Below are positions 7,759-16,627 of a DNA stretch of 64,000 nt, one piece after another (within the stretch, counting starts at the first letter, position 1; each line of letters starts with the position of its first letter). Where the stretch lies: assembly GCF_000178855.1 (NCBI RefSeq), contig NZ_ADVG01000004.1, positions 1,054,001 to 1,118,000 of the forward strand, written 5' to 3'. Both the position numbers and the translations under genes were made by a program. The notes under the pieces were generated by a model. The model worked only from the letters and a program-made list of their open reading frames with translations. It searched no databases and was not told the DNA's origin. This stretch comes from Ktedonobacter racemifer DSM 44963 (GTDB lineage: Bacteria > Chloroflexota > Ktedonobacteria > Ktedonobacterales > Ktedonobacteraceae).

Positions 7759-10140
7759 ATGTTTTGTCCCAATTGTGGCAGAGAAACGCTATCAGATGGA
7801 TTATTCTGCAATTATTGTGGAACGCGATTACCTACACCAGGACCTACCTCGAAACAGGAAGTAGAAGATGATAAGACGGTAAGCGTCAATACTCAACCTG
7901 ACGCCGGCAAAGCTGAAAACGAGGTTTCCAGCCAATCAACACAGGCAACCACTATTCAGGCTCAGTCTCCTGTTGAGGATACGCCTGCAATCAACGAGAC
8001 CGGGCCGATCAATACACCTTCTCCACAGGTTACGCCTGCCTCATCCCAGCCTTTGACAAGCGGCCCCCACCCCTCACATCCATCCGTGCCAACAATGCCG
8101 GGCGGGTTTTCGGGTGCCTATCCTCCTGTACCGCAGGCTCAGAGCAATCCCAATTATTTTCAGTCTGGCATTCAGCCGGCGCTTCCTCCGCAGGCGGCTT
8201 CGGGTGCCAACTATGCCCCGTCTCCCTATCCAGCACAGCCTGGAGCGCCAGCCCAGCCCCGGCAGCCTGTGGTTATCGTGCTGCCAGAGCGACCCAACTG
8301 GGCACAAAAGTTTACTATTCGTCTCTTTCAACCCTACCTGGCAAACAATGCTATTTTCGGGATCATCCTGGGCGCGCTGGTCTCAACTCTGCTTGGCATG
8401 CTCTGCTTTTTCTGCATTATCAGCCTGCTAAGCAATGCTGTACCGGAAAACATTTCCCGACAGTACTATGTTGCTTCTAGCGACACCCACATAGCAAACG
8501 CTGGGGAGCTTACCGCTGGCAATCTGCTCCAGTTCCTGCCTCTACAGAGTCCTTTTCGCGATTCTGCTGAGCTATTTCTAATCTCTCAAAACGCGCAGAC
8601 CACTCTGCAAGATACCTTTCCTGGCGGTTCGAACGGGACGGTTACTACCTATACTGAGACGATGACCTCGCCCTTCCATGGCCTCCTGCTACTCCAGGCT
8701 CTACTCCTGGCATTGGGAGGTTATATCGCAGCTAGCACAGACTTCCGCAATAGACGCGGCGCCTCCCTGGTACGGGGCATGGCCATCGCTATTCCCTATA
8801 CCTTCCTGCTCTTCCTGCTCGCAACCCAGGTCAACGGAAACATCCCCCCGGTGGGCAGCACCTCTGCGACACAACAGAGCATCTCCACAATTTCCATTGA
8901 TAGTACAACTCTGCTCCTGTATGGTCTGTTGTGGGGAGCAGTTTTTGGCCTTGTGGGCGCTGCAATCAAGCTAGGGCAGGGACAGATGCGCCATCACCTG
9001 CATCGCTATCTGTATACCCAGAGACATCCCCAGCTAACTGGCATCATCGCTGGTGGGCTGAGCGCACTCCTGCTGGGGCTCTCTCTGGCTATGATCTTTG
9101 GCTATAGTTTGTATTCACAGATCAGCCATTATCCTGCCAATAATTCCATTCCCGACGTGATTTTTAACCCGGGCCGCATCGCGGACCCCAACATCGGCCC
9201 GCTTCAGGCAGTAGCTGTTTTTGTCCAGGGACTGATGCGAGCCGTTGGCCTTCTCGCCTATGCCTGTGGTATTCCTCTTGTTGTCCAGCACGCTAAGGGA
9301 CAAGATGGCTACCCTGGTATAGAGCCGGGCTCCTACCAGATATGGAAACAGCTTGGCATGGGAATTCAAGCCCACCCCTGGGTCTTCGCGCTCCTGCTGG
9401 TGCCTATCGTGGCGCTCTTCCTGGGCGGACGGGCAAGCGCGGCAATTTCACGCGTGCGTGGTATCGGCCCCGGTGCCATCCAGGGCGCTCTTATCTCGCT
9501 CCCCTTTACCGCCTTGCTGCTGCTCTTCACCGCGATCAATACCAATAGCGTAACCCAGTTCTCTACAGCCAATATAGCCAACCCAGGCACCATCTCTATT
9601 GGGACACAGGCAGGAGATGTGTTGCTCTGGGGCCTGGTCAGCGGGGTGCTCCTGGGGGCGCTCGGTGGAGCCTATCAGAATAGCGGCTTACGCTCGGTCA
9701 TAAGTAGAGTGCTTGGCCTCCTGGTTAAACCAGTCGCGCTCCTCTTTACCCCGCTCTATATCTTCTTTGATCTGCTCCTGGGGCGCCCTCGACAGATGAA
9801 GCGGAGTAGCGCCTATGTACTGCTCTATACAGCGCTGATTGTGGCGATTGTGCTGGGTATTCTCTCTCTCTTCGTTGGATTGATGCTGGTCCAACAGGCT
9901 CAGGCGCTTACCCGCGAGCAGAGCGAGAATTTCCGCAATGTTATGACGCTCTTATTGATTGCTCTACCTGGTATCTTGCTTGTAAGTTCGGCAGCAGCGG
10001 CCCTGGCCCACGACCCGCTATTGCCCTACTTTGCTTCACTCCAACCCCAAACAGGGGTACAACCTCAACCTCCGACGACACCGCCAGTCGAAGCATCACA
10101 GCCGTTTACAGAATCAAATATTCAGGGAGGGAACGCATAA
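7759..10140 (+). CDS. Zinc-ribbon polytopic membrane protein
   Basis: A 793-residue protein. Residues 1-23 form a zinc ribbon with two Cys-X2-Cys pairs (FCPNCGRE and FCNYCGT). A long Pro/Gln/Thr/Ser-rich linker reaches residue ~175. Then come about a dozen transmembrane helices with Gly- and Leu-rich segments and several ILGALVSTLLG-like glycine motifs. This ribbon, disordered linker and membrane body layout is common in Ktedonobacteria but has no defined function. The stop overlaps the next ATG by one base (TAATG), so the PKD protein is translationally coupled and probably a partner at the membrane. The start is fixed by the zinc ribbon at residue 2. Confidence 0.75.
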   Translation: MFCPNCGRETLSDGLFCNYCGTRLPTPGPTSKQEVEDDKTVSVNTQPDAGKAENEVSSQSTQATTIQAQSPVEDTPAINETGPINTPSPQVTPASSQPLTSGPHPSHPSVPTMPGGFSGAYPPVPQAQSNPNYFQSGIQPALPPQAASGANYAPSPYPAQPGAPAQPRQPVVIVLPERPNWAQKFTIRLFQPYLANNAIFGIILGALVSTLLGMLCFFCIISLLSNAVPENISRQYYVASSDTHIANAGELTAGNLLQFLPLQSPFRDSAELFLISQNAQTTLQDTFPGGSNGTVTTYTETMTSPFHGLLLLQALLLALGGYIAASTDFRNRRGASLVRGMAIAIPYTFLLFLLATQVNGNIPPVGSTSATQQSISTISIDSTTLLLYGLLWGAVFGLVGAAIKLGQGQMRHHLHRYLYTQRHPQLTGIIAGGLSALLLGLSLAMIFGYSLYSQISHYPANNSIPDVIFNPGRIADPNIGPLQAVAVFVQGLMRAVGLLAYACGIPLVVQHAKGQDGYPGIEPGSYQIWKQLGMGIQAHPWVFALLLVPIVALFLGGRASAAISRVRGIGPGAIQGALISLPFTALLLLFTAINTNSVTQFSTANIANPGTISIGTQAGDVLLWGLVSGVLLGALGGAYQNSGLRSVISRVLGLLVKPVALLFTPLYIFFDLLLGRPRQMKRSSAYVLLYTALIVAIVLGILSLFVGLMLVQQAQALTREQSENFRNVMTLLLIALPGILLVSSAAAALAHDPLLPYFASLQPQTGVQPQPPTTPPVEASQPFTESNIQGGNA

Positions 10141-10907
10141 TGCAGCCTGGTACCACCATCCCTACATTTACACCCACAAATTCAGGCTTTTATCCACTGC
10201 CAGCGGGATTGAGCACACGGCGACGCATTGCGCTGGTACTCACCATTCTGGTGATCATTGCGATCCTGGCTGCCAGCTTGATCTGGCTCTCCTGGTCAGG
10301 CCAGCGAGGATTGGAACTGGGATACCCCCAGCCTGTCGTGCACATCAATCAATTGACGGCGCAAACCTACCATACGCAAGACGAAATTCAATTTAGCGCC
10401 CAGGGTACCGGACGCGATTTGAAATACACCTGGGCCTTCGACGATACGCCCTCCGCGAACACCAGCGATACCTCAAACACCAGTAGCAGTGGAACCAATG
10501 TCGTAAATAAAGAGGGCCAGCACGTCAACTTTGTCTTTACAAGCGTAGGCTCACACAACGTCACAGTGACCGTGACCGATCCGCTAGGACATATAAGCCA
10601 GGATAAAATGTCTGTCACTACCTATCCACCCAAACCGGTCGTCACCTTCACGACAGATAACTCCTTTTACACGTATGTTTACTTCCGCGTCGATACCTCA
10701 AATATCGGTGAAAGCACATCAATTGCTAGCTGCACCTGGGACTTTGGCGATGGCACAGTCGAGGACGATACTAGCTCTTATAACTGTACTTCAAATTCAC
10801 ACAGCTATAGTAAAGGCGGAACCTATACAGTAAAACTCGTGGTCACCGATACTTTCGGCCAGAAAAGCGACCCAGCCACGCAGACTGTCCAGGTTCAGGG
10901 TTCTTAA
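10140..10907 (+). CDS. Membrane-anchored PKD-domain protein
   Basis: A 255-residue protein with one transmembrane anchor at about residues 29-52, after a short cytoplasmic start. Two PKD-like beta-sandwich domains are exposed outside. The first has YTWAFDD and the second CTWDFGDGTVED, both followed by SHxYxxxGxYTVxLxVTD-type strands (HSYSKGGTYTVKLVVTD in the second). PKD domains mediate protein or polysaccharide contact at the surface. No catalytic domain is visible. Its start overlaps the stop of the zinc-ribbon membrane protein by one base, so the pair probably form one envelope complex. The transcription unit ends at the long hairpin directly downstream. Confidence 0.8.
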   Translation: MQPGTTIPTFTPTNSGFYPLPAGLSTRRRIALVLTILVIIAILAASLIWLSWSGQRGLELGYPQPVVHINQLTAQTYHTQDEIQFSAQGTGRDLKYTWAFDDTPSANTSDTSNTSSSGTNVVNKEGQHVNFVFTSVGSHNVTVTVTDPLGHISQDKMSVTTYPPKPVVTFTTDNSFYTYVYFRVDTSNIGESTSIASCTWDFGDGTVEDDTSSYNCTSNSHSYSKGGTYTVKLVVTDTFGQKSDPATQTVQVQGS

Positions 10908-10942
10908 CGCCCTTTTACACAAACCTGATAATTGAAGCATTC

Positions 10943-11007
10943 GAGAAAGAGGTGTATGCATGGGAAATTGGGCAATGCCCAATTTCCCATGCATACACCT
11001 CTTTCTC
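10943..11007. repeat. Long perfect palindrome after PKD gene
   Basis: 32-bp perfect arms (10943-10974 with 10976-11007) separated by one base: an almost complete 65-bp palindrome 35 bases after the PKD gene stop. There is no T-run. It may act as a terminator or mRNA 3' stabiliser. Confidence 0.85.
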
Positions 11008-11133
11008 CCTGCACGCCGTAGGCGCGAAAGATTAGATATCCATGCTTGCTTTATCCATTAACACATATTAAAATAAATTTGTACACCTCTTCTATGGTCT
11101 GCCTGCTCAGTTGCCACAAAAGGAGGCGTGGAA

Positions 11134-11571
11134 ATGCCCTGGACAGTCAATCGCTACTTTACCCTGGCTATCGCGATTATATTCCTCATCGTAGGCACCA
11201 TTGGTATTGCGTACTCCGCAGATATGCAAACAGGACACATGCTCATCTTCGATGTCGATGTTGTACACAATATGGTGCACTTCCTGACCGGAGTGGTAGC
11301 TATGGTCGTGGCTATTATGGGTCCCACGTGGTCCAGGACCTTTAACCGTACGATAGGCGTGATCTATCTCCTGGTAGGGCTTCTCGGCCTGGCCTATCCC
11401 GTTCTCTACTTCGATGGTCGCCTGCTGGGCATTATGCATGCCAATCTGGAGGATCATATCCTCCATCTCTTACTCGGCGTTATCGCCCTGGCCATTGGCT
11501 TTGCCGCCGAACGCCTACCCGGCGTGGCAACAACCTCGCCACCCGAAGCCTCCATTCAGGATGCTGGCTAA
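11134..11571 (+). CDS. DUF4383 family membrane protein
   Basis: A four-helix membrane protein of about 145 residues. Helices lie near residues 5-25, 43-62, 72-92 and 104-125, with HNxVHFLTGV (helix 2) and LEDHILHLLLGV (helix 4); this paired His motif is characteristic of DUF4383. The family's function is unknown. An excellent AGGAGG at 11121-11126, seven bases before the ATG at 11134, fixes the start; an in-frame GTG lies two codons earlier. The gene is monocistronic, between the long palindrome and a terminator hairpin. Confidence 0.85.
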   Translation: MPWTVNRYFTLAIAIIFLIVGTIGIAYSADMQTGHMLIFDVDVVHNMVHFLTGVVAMVVAIMGPTWSRTFNRTIGVIYLLVGLLGLAYPVLYFDGRLLGIMHANLEDHILHLLLGVIALAIGFAAERLPGVATTSPPEASIQDAG

Positions 11572-11597
11572 ACGCTTGCTACACGCTCTTAAACAAG

Positions 11598-11632
11598 ACA
11601 ACTGCCTGGCATTTCAAGCTCCAGGCAGTTGT
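11598..11632 (+). terminator. Rho-independent terminator
   Basis: 12-bp perfect stem (11598-11609 with 11621-11632) followed by TTTG. It lies between the convergent DUF4383 and isomerase genes. Confidence 0.75.
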
Positions 11633-11649
11633 TTGACTATACTTTTATG

Positions 11650-12540
11650 CTAGACACATTGCTTGTAGCGCTCGCTCATCAAGTGTAGGACCTCCATGCC
11701 TGGTAGCTCCCAGAGCGCTTGATTGAAGATCTCCACTTCAATGGGGCCGCTATAGCCTGCGGCCTCCACCAGACGCCGCAGGCGGCGCAGGTCGATGACG
11801 CCATAGCCCATCATGCCCCGGCCATTCAACATATCGGGCGTGGGTACAAGCCAGTCACACACATGGAAGCCCAGGATGTGGCCACTCGCTGCGGCAACCT
11901 GTTCTTCCAATTCGGGGTCCCACCATACATGATAGGCATCAATGATGACGCCAACACCTGGATGCGCCAGGCGCCGCACAAGCCGATTTGCCTCGCCCAG
12001 GCTGACGATCACTGAGCGATCGCCCGCGTACATGGGATGTAGTGGCTCGATACCTAGCTTTACGCCGTGCTCTTGTGCATATGGCAGTAAGATGCTTATC
12101 GACTCTTCGACATAGGCACGCGCCGCAAGCAGATCCCGATCCGCGGCGGGGCCGCACACCAACACCAGCGTCTCTGTTCCCAGCACTGCTGCCTCTTCTA
12201 TGGCGCGCCGATTATCATCGAGACGCTCCTGGCGCTCCCGCGCACTCGCGGCACAAAACCAGCCGCCACGGCAGAGGCTGGATACCTTGAGACCCGCGTC
12301 ACGTACAAGGCGCACACTCTCCTGTAGCCCAGCCTCAGCCACCTTGTCGCGCCAGAGACCAATCGAGGGGATACCAACGCGGACGCAGCCCTCAACGGCC
12401 TCGCGTACGCTCCAGGGCTTAGTGGTCATCTGATTCAAGCTCAAGCGCGAGAGATTTGAGAGATTTGAGAGATTTGAGAGATTTGAGAGATTTGAGAGAT
12501 TTGAGAGATTTGAGAGATTTGTAAATATGTCGTCGTGCAT
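11650..12540 (-). CDS. Sugar phosphate isomerase/epimerase-type TIM barrel
   Basis: A 296-residue xylose-isomerase-like (AP endonuclease 2 superfamily) TIM barrel. Typical features are GIPSIGLWRDKV, the metal-site region LGIEPLHPMY, VIIDAYHVWWDP and IEVEIFN. These enzymes isomerise or epimerise sugars and related polyols using a divalent metal. Family homology begins at about RLSLNQMTTKPW (residue ~32). Ahead of it the frame carries an (Asn-Leu-Ser)8 extension encoded by a 9-bp tandem repeat, which is unusual. A shorter start at the ATG at 12429 is possible but would remove conserved LSLNQ. It is the last gene of the three-gene operon that reads leftward from 14895. Confidence 0.8.
   Translation of the reverse strand: MHDDIFTNLSNLSNLSNLSNLSNLSNLSNLSRLSLNQMTTKPWSVREAVEGCVRVGIPSIGLWRDKVAEAGLQESVRLVRDAGLKVSSLCRGGWFCAASARERQERLDDNRRAIEEAAVLGTETLVLVCGPAADRDLLAARAYVEESISILLPYAQEHGVKLGIEPLHPMYAGDRSVIVSLGEANRLVRRLAHPGVGVIIDAYHVWWDPELEEQVAAASGHILGFHVCDWLVPTPDMLNGRGMMGYGVIDLRRLRRLVEAAGYSGPIEVEIFNQALWELPGMEVLHLMSERYKQCV
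12451..12522. repeat. 9-bp tandem repeat, about eight copies
   Basis: GAGATTTGA repeated head to tail with essentially no divergence. On the minus strand it is in frame and encodes Asn-Leu-Ser repeats at the N-terminus of the isomerase. Because the unit is nine bases, copy-number change would keep the frame. Confidence 0.95.
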
Positions 12541-12552
12541 GCTTCTTCCTCT

Positions 12553-13716
12553 CTAGGCCATGCCAGCCACAGCCAGCACACGCCGCATGCGTTCACAGGC
12601 CATAGCAGGATCTACAAGCAGGCCCGCCTTATCCGCCAGGATAAACAGGTCGGATAGGTGCACAAGCGAGCGCGCGCTCTCCAGGCCTGCTACCAGGCGA
12701 AAATGCTCCTGGTGCCCATTCAGGTATGCCATAAAGACGACGCCTGTTTTGTAGTAGTAGGTAGGAGCCTGGAAGATATGACGCGAGAGCGGCACCGTGG
12801 GTGCCAGGATGGCTCCATAGCGCTCCCATTCCTGGGCATCTAACGCTTGAAAAGCAGCAGCGGCGGCGGGCGCGATGGCGTCAAAGATCCCCAGCAAGGC
12901 GTGACTATAGCCCTGTTCATCTCCACGAATGAGGCGGGCAAAATTGAAGTCGTCGCCGGTATACATGCGCACTCCCTCCGGCAGGCGACGCCGCATCTCG
13001 ACTTCGCGCTCAGCATCTAAGAGTGAGATCTTGATGCCGCCAATCTTGCTCACGTGGCGCTGAATGAGGTCGAGGCAGGCCTCCATCGCCGCACCATGCT
13101 CAGCATGCCCCCAATAGGAGGCAAGAGCGGGATCAAACATCTCGCCAAGCCAGTGCAGAATAACGGGTTGGCTTACCTGCGAGAGAATGGCATCGTAGAC
13201 GTAGACATAATCCTCTGGCGCACGCGCACAGGCAGCAAGGGCGCGGCTCGCCATCAGAATGATGCGTCCACCCTGCCCCTCGATAAAGGCACACTGCTCC
13301 TGATAGGCCTCTATGACATCGGCGAGGGTCAGGCCCGGCCTGGGCAGTAGGTGATCTGTACCTGCGCCACAGGCGATCTCACCCCCATAGGACCGCGCCT
13401 CAGTCAGCGAGCGGCGTATCAACTCTTGAGATACCATCCAATCCAAACCCATGCCGCGCTGTGCCGTATCCATGGCTTCTGCGACTGAGAAGCCCAGGCC
13501 CCAGAGATAGCGGCGATAGGCCAGGGTCGCATCCCAATCCAATGTCGCTCCGGCGCCAGGAGTATTATCGGCGAAGGGGTCGGCAACCACGTGCGCAGCT
13601 GCGTAGGCCTTGCGCTGGCGCGCTGGCGCGCTTGTCAGGGAATATGGTGAGACCTCTGAAAGGGTGTATGTTTCCAGCGTATGGTTAACGCGTGGCAGAC
13701 GTATCTGATAGGTCAT
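12553..13716 (-). CDS. DUF993 family protein
   Basis: A protein of about 387 residues of the DUF993 family, distantly related to the dihydrodipicolinate synthase-like TIM barrels. Recognisable segments are IACGAGTDHL, VILHWLGEMFDP, VSKIGGIKISLLD and VRMYTGDDFNF. The lysine in GGIKISLL is at the place expected for a Schiff-base lysine in aldolase-type barrels, which suggests an aldolase or lyase acting on a sugar-derived acid. I chose the ATG at 13716 because GAGGAG lies about 10 bases ahead; an in-frame GTG at 13734 is less likely. It sits between the oxidoreductase and the isomerase in one operon, consistent with successive steps of one sugar or polyol pathway. Confidence 0.8.
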   Translation of the reverse strand: MTYQIRLPRVNHTLETYTLSEVSPYSLTSAPARQRKAYAAAHVVADPFADNTPGAGATLDWDATLAYRRYLWGLGFSVAEAMDTAQRGMGLDWMVSQELIRRSLTEARSYGGEIACGAGTDHLLPRPGLTLADVIEAYQEQCAFIEGQGGRIILMASRALAACARAPEDYVYVYDAILSQVSQPVILHWLGEMFDPALASYWGHAEHGAAMEACLDLIQRHVSKIGGIKISLLDAEREVEMRRRLPEGVRMYTGDDFNFARLIRGDEQGYSHALLGIFDAIAPAAAAAFQALDAQEWERYGAILAPTVPLSRHIFQAPTYYYKTGVVFMAYLNGHQEHFRLVAGLESARSLVHLSDLFILADKAGLLVDPAMACERMRRVLAVAGMA

Positions 13717-13734
13717 GTGTGCTTCACTCCTCAC

Positions 13735-14895
13735 CTAACTCAGTTCAGCAGCCAGGTCGGGAACGTCTACCCAGCGTCTCTCCTGCCAGGAGCGTAGCCC
13801 CAGTTCGGCTACCTGCACGCCTCGAGCGCCTGCCAGCAAATCCCACGGGAAGGGGGTATCACAGGCGACATGCTTGAGGAACATTTCCCACTGGACCTTG
13901 AAGGCGTTCTCAAATATGGCATTATCTGGCACGTCCTGCCAGTTGGCATAGAAATCAATGGGGTTTGGAATGTCAGGATTCCAGACCGCTTTTGGCGTGT
14001 TCACGCGGCTCTGCACCTTGCACTCGCGCAAGCCAGCGACCGCGCTGCCATGTGTGCCATCAACCTGGATCGAAAGCAGTTCATCGCGATACACACGAAC
14101 GCACCAGGATGAGTTAAAATGAGCTATAATACCACCAGCTAGCTCAAAGGTGGCATAAGCGGCGTCATCAGCGGTACTGGCATAGGGCTGGCCCTGCTCA
14201 TCGACGCGCTCAGGAATATGCGTAGCTCCCAGGCAGGAGAGGGCCTGAACCTCACCAAAGAGGTTCGCCAGGACATAGCGCCAGTGACAGACCATGTCTA
14301 CAATGATGCCACCCCCATCCTCCTGGCGATAGTTCCAGGATGGTCTCTGCCCAGGCTGCCAATCGCCCTCAAAGACCCAGTAGCCAAACTCGCCGCGCAC
14401 CGAGAGGATACGCCCAAAGAAACCACTATCGATCACACGTTTGAGCTTTAAGAGGCCTGGCAAAAAGAGCTTATCCTGTACCACACCATGTTTGATCCCC
14501 GCCTGGCGCGCCTGGACTGCCAACGCGAGGGCTTCCTGCGTATCGGTCGCGGTCGGTTTCTCGCAGTAGATATGTTTCCCGGCACGAATGGCGGCACTGA
14601 CGCTCTCATAACGCTGCTTCGTCGTCTGGGCATCAAAGTAAATCTCGTCTTCCTGGTTGCGCAAACAACTCTCCAGGTCGGTGCTCCAGCGTGTGATGCC
14701 GTGCGCTCGCGCCAGAGCCTCTATCTTTTGCGCATTGCGCCCAACCAGAATAGGATCGGGCATTAATACATCGCCATCAGGCAGTTTGACGCCTCCCTGC
14801 TCACGAATGGCGATAATCGAGCGGATCAAGTGCTGATTCATGCCCATGCGCCCGGTAACACCATTCATAATGATGCCAATTCTACGTGTTGCCAT
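13735..14895 (-). CDS. Gfo/Idh/MocA family oxidoreductase
   Basis: A 386-residue NAD(P)-dependent dehydrogenase. The N-terminal Rossmann fold is seen as RRIGIIMNGVTGRMG, and the family's EKP motif as YCEKPTA around residue 115. The C-terminal alpha/beta domain carries the substrate site. Such enzymes oxidise sugar or cyclitol hydroxyls. It is the first gene of the operon and is transcribed away from the LacI gene. A perfect palindromic LacI-type operator lies about 140 bases upstream of its start, so repression relieved by a sugar is likely. Together with DUF993 and the isomerase it forms a compact catabolic module; the substrate is not evident. Confidence 0.88.
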   Translation of the reverse strand: MATRRIGIIMNGVTGRMGMNQHLIRSIIAIREQGGVKLPDGDVLMPDPILVGRNAQKIEALARAHGITRWSTDLESCLRNQEDEIYFDAQTTKQRYESVSAAIRAGKHIYCEKPTATDTQEALALAVQARQAGIKHGVVQDKLFLPGLLKLKRVIDSGFFGRILSVRGEFGYWVFEGDWQPGQRPSWNYRQEDGGGIIVDMVCHWRYVLANLFGEVQALSCLGATHIPERVDEQGQPYASTADDAAYATFELAGGIIAHFNSSWCVRVYRDELLSIQVDGTHGSAVAGLRECKVQSRVNTPKAVWNPDIPNPIDFYANWQDVPDNAIFENAFKVQWEMFLKHVACDTPFPWDLLAGARGVQVAELGLRSWQERRWVDVPDLAAELS

Positions 14896-15034
14896 TGTCC
14901 ATTCCTTTCGCGGCTATGCCACACTATCTCGCCATCGAGAAAACGTTATCCTCTCGCTCTCATGTTCAGGATAAAAGAGAAGGGCTTTATAAGCTCTTAT
15001 TCCCAAAATATGACTAAGTTCAGGTCCATTTTAT

Positions 15035-15048
15035 AGTAAACGTTTACT
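15035..15048. promoter_or_regulatory. LacI-family operator (perfect palindrome)
   Basis: AGTAAACGTTTACT, a perfect 14-bp palindrome with the central CG typical of LacI/GalR sites. It lies in the divergent region nearer the catabolic operon. The surrounding 420-base gap (14896-15315) also holds a 12-bp hairpin at 15182-15210 and the promoter and second palindrome listed separately. Confidence 0.75.
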
Positions 15049-15221
15049 GTTACTAACTATAAACACCCCGGAGTATTTTTGTCAATGTCTTTTCTCCTTC
15101 ACGCGGGCTTCTCAAAAGTTATCCATGTCATGCCCTTCCTGCTCATCCCTCCTTACCCTTGAGCGCAGCAAGCACGAAAGCGGATGCTCAAAAAGAACTT
15201 TTGAGCATCCCTGTCTTCCAC

Positions 15222-15250
15222 TTGACAAAAGTGGGGGACTCAGGAATACT
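15222..15250 (+). promoter_or_regulatory. Probable promoter of the LacI gene
   Basis: TTGACA at 15222-15227, a 17-base spacer, then AATACT at 15245-15250. The second palindrome begins five bases after it. Confidence 0.55.
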
Positions 15251-15254
15251 TGCA

Positions 15255-15270
15255 TAGTAATCCATTACTA
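15255..15270. promoter_or_regulatory. Second palindromic operator at LacI promoter
   Basis: TAGTAATCCATTACTA is a perfect 16-bp palindrome directly after the -10 element, placed to allow autorepression. It differs from the AGTAAACGTTTACT site, so the two may bind with different affinity or bind different proteins. Confidence 0.55.
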
Positions 15271-15315
15271 ATACAGCTTGCATATGTGCGCAATGGGGAG
15301 TAGAGAGTTAGAGCG

Positions 15316-16368
15316 ATGGGGAAACAGTTAGTCTCAATTGTGGATGTGGCCAGGCACGCCGGGGTCTCGGTGGCCAGCGCCAGTCGTGTTTTAAGTAACG
15401 CCTCCTATCCCGTCAGCGAGGAGACACGCGGCAAAGTGCTGCAGGCCGCCCAGGAGTTACATTATGCACCTAACTCTCTGGCACGTAGCCTGCGTGCTCA
15501 ACGCAGTAACCTGGTCGCAGTCCTTGTGGGCGATAACGCCGATCCCTATTTCGCTGAGATTACACGCGGTGTCGAAGAGGTGGCGAACGATTGCGGCTAT
15601 CTCACTATCGTCTGCAATACTGAGCGCAAAGGTGAGCGCGAGCTACACTATCTCCAGATGCTCCAGGACTACCGCGCCGATGGTGTCATCTTCGCGGGAA
15701 GCGGCCTCAATGAACCTGGCCATACTGAGCGTCTCAATACCATAGTGCAAACTATGCGTGAGCGCGGGGCAGCAATAGTAACCCTGGCTCAACATACACT
15801 TCAGGTACCCGCTATCCAGGTTGATAATGCTAGCGGAGCGCGTGCCATGACACGCTATCTATTGGAGCTGGGACATCGGCGAATCGCGTTTATAGGCGGC
15901 CCCTCCAACCTGATTGTGGCCAATATGCGTCTACAAGGCTATATGGCCGCGCTCATTGAGGCAGGCCTGGATGTTGATCACACGCTTATCCTGGCGGGAG
16001 GCTTTGACCGCGAGGGAGGCGAACAGGCGGTGCGCAACCTGGCCCAGTTGCCTGAGCCTCAGCGTCCCAGCGCGATTTTCGCCGCCAACGACGAGACGGC
16101 CTTTGGCGTTCTTCGAGGACTTAACAGCCTCGGCTGGCGCGTGCCAGAAGACTTCTCCGTCTGTGGCTTTGGTGACCTACCCATGGCCCAGGTGGTTGTG
16201 CCCGCCCTCACGACAGTCCATATTGGCCTGCGCAATTTAGGCCGAAGCGGCATGCGCAAGCTCCTGGCTCAACTGCAACATGAGGACGCCATAGGCTCCG
16301 AACTGCTGCCAGTACAAATTGTGCCCCGCGCTACTACCCGAGCCTACGCACCACTACAGACAAGCTAG
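15316..16368 (+). CDS. LacI family transcriptional regulator
   Basis: A 350-residue LacI/GalR repressor of normal length. The DNA-binding headpiece is at residues 6-60 (SIVDVARHAGVSVASASRVL, then the hinge region NSLARSLR). The periplasmic-binding-protein-like sensor domain follows, with VAVLVGDNADPYFAEI, RRIAFIGGP and SAIFAANDETAFGVL. It should bind a sugar effector and control the divergent oxidoreductase, DUF993 and isomerase operon. A palindrome at its own promoter suggests autoregulation. The ATG is preceded by a weak GGGGAGTAGAGAG ribosome site. Confidence 0.93.
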   Translation: MGKQLVSIVDVARHAGVSVASASRVLSNASYPVSEETRGKVLQAAQELHYAPNSLARSLRAQRSNLVAVLVGDNADPYFAEITRGVEEVANDCGYLTIVCNTERKGERELHYLQMLQDYRADGVIFAGSGLNEPGHTERLNTIVQTMRERGAAIVTLAQHTLQVPAIQVDNASGARAMTRYLLELGHRRIAFIGGPSNLIVANMRLQGYMAALIEAGLDVDHTLILAGGFDREGGEQAVRNLAQLPEPQRPSAIFAANDETAFGVLRGLNSLGWRVPEDFSVCGFGDLPMAQVVVPALTTVHIGLRNLGRSGMRKLLAQLQHEDAIGSELLPVQIVPRATTRAYAPLQTS

Positions 16369-16627
16369 CATCATGCCTATGGCCTACCATGCGATGTTGA
16401 CGAAAAAGTACGGTATCCCTATAGCCAGCAAAACTATACTCGCATAGTCGCACTCATGAGATAACCTTTTCCTCACCGATAAACCCTCAGGAGATTTCCC
16501 TAAGAGGCAGATGATAGAGAAAGGTTTTTAGGCGTACTGAATAAGTACAGGCATTGCGTTGGACTCACAAACATTGTAATCTGAGGAAAGGTATTGTCAC
16601 GATAGATTTGACGAAGGAGCAATTCTT

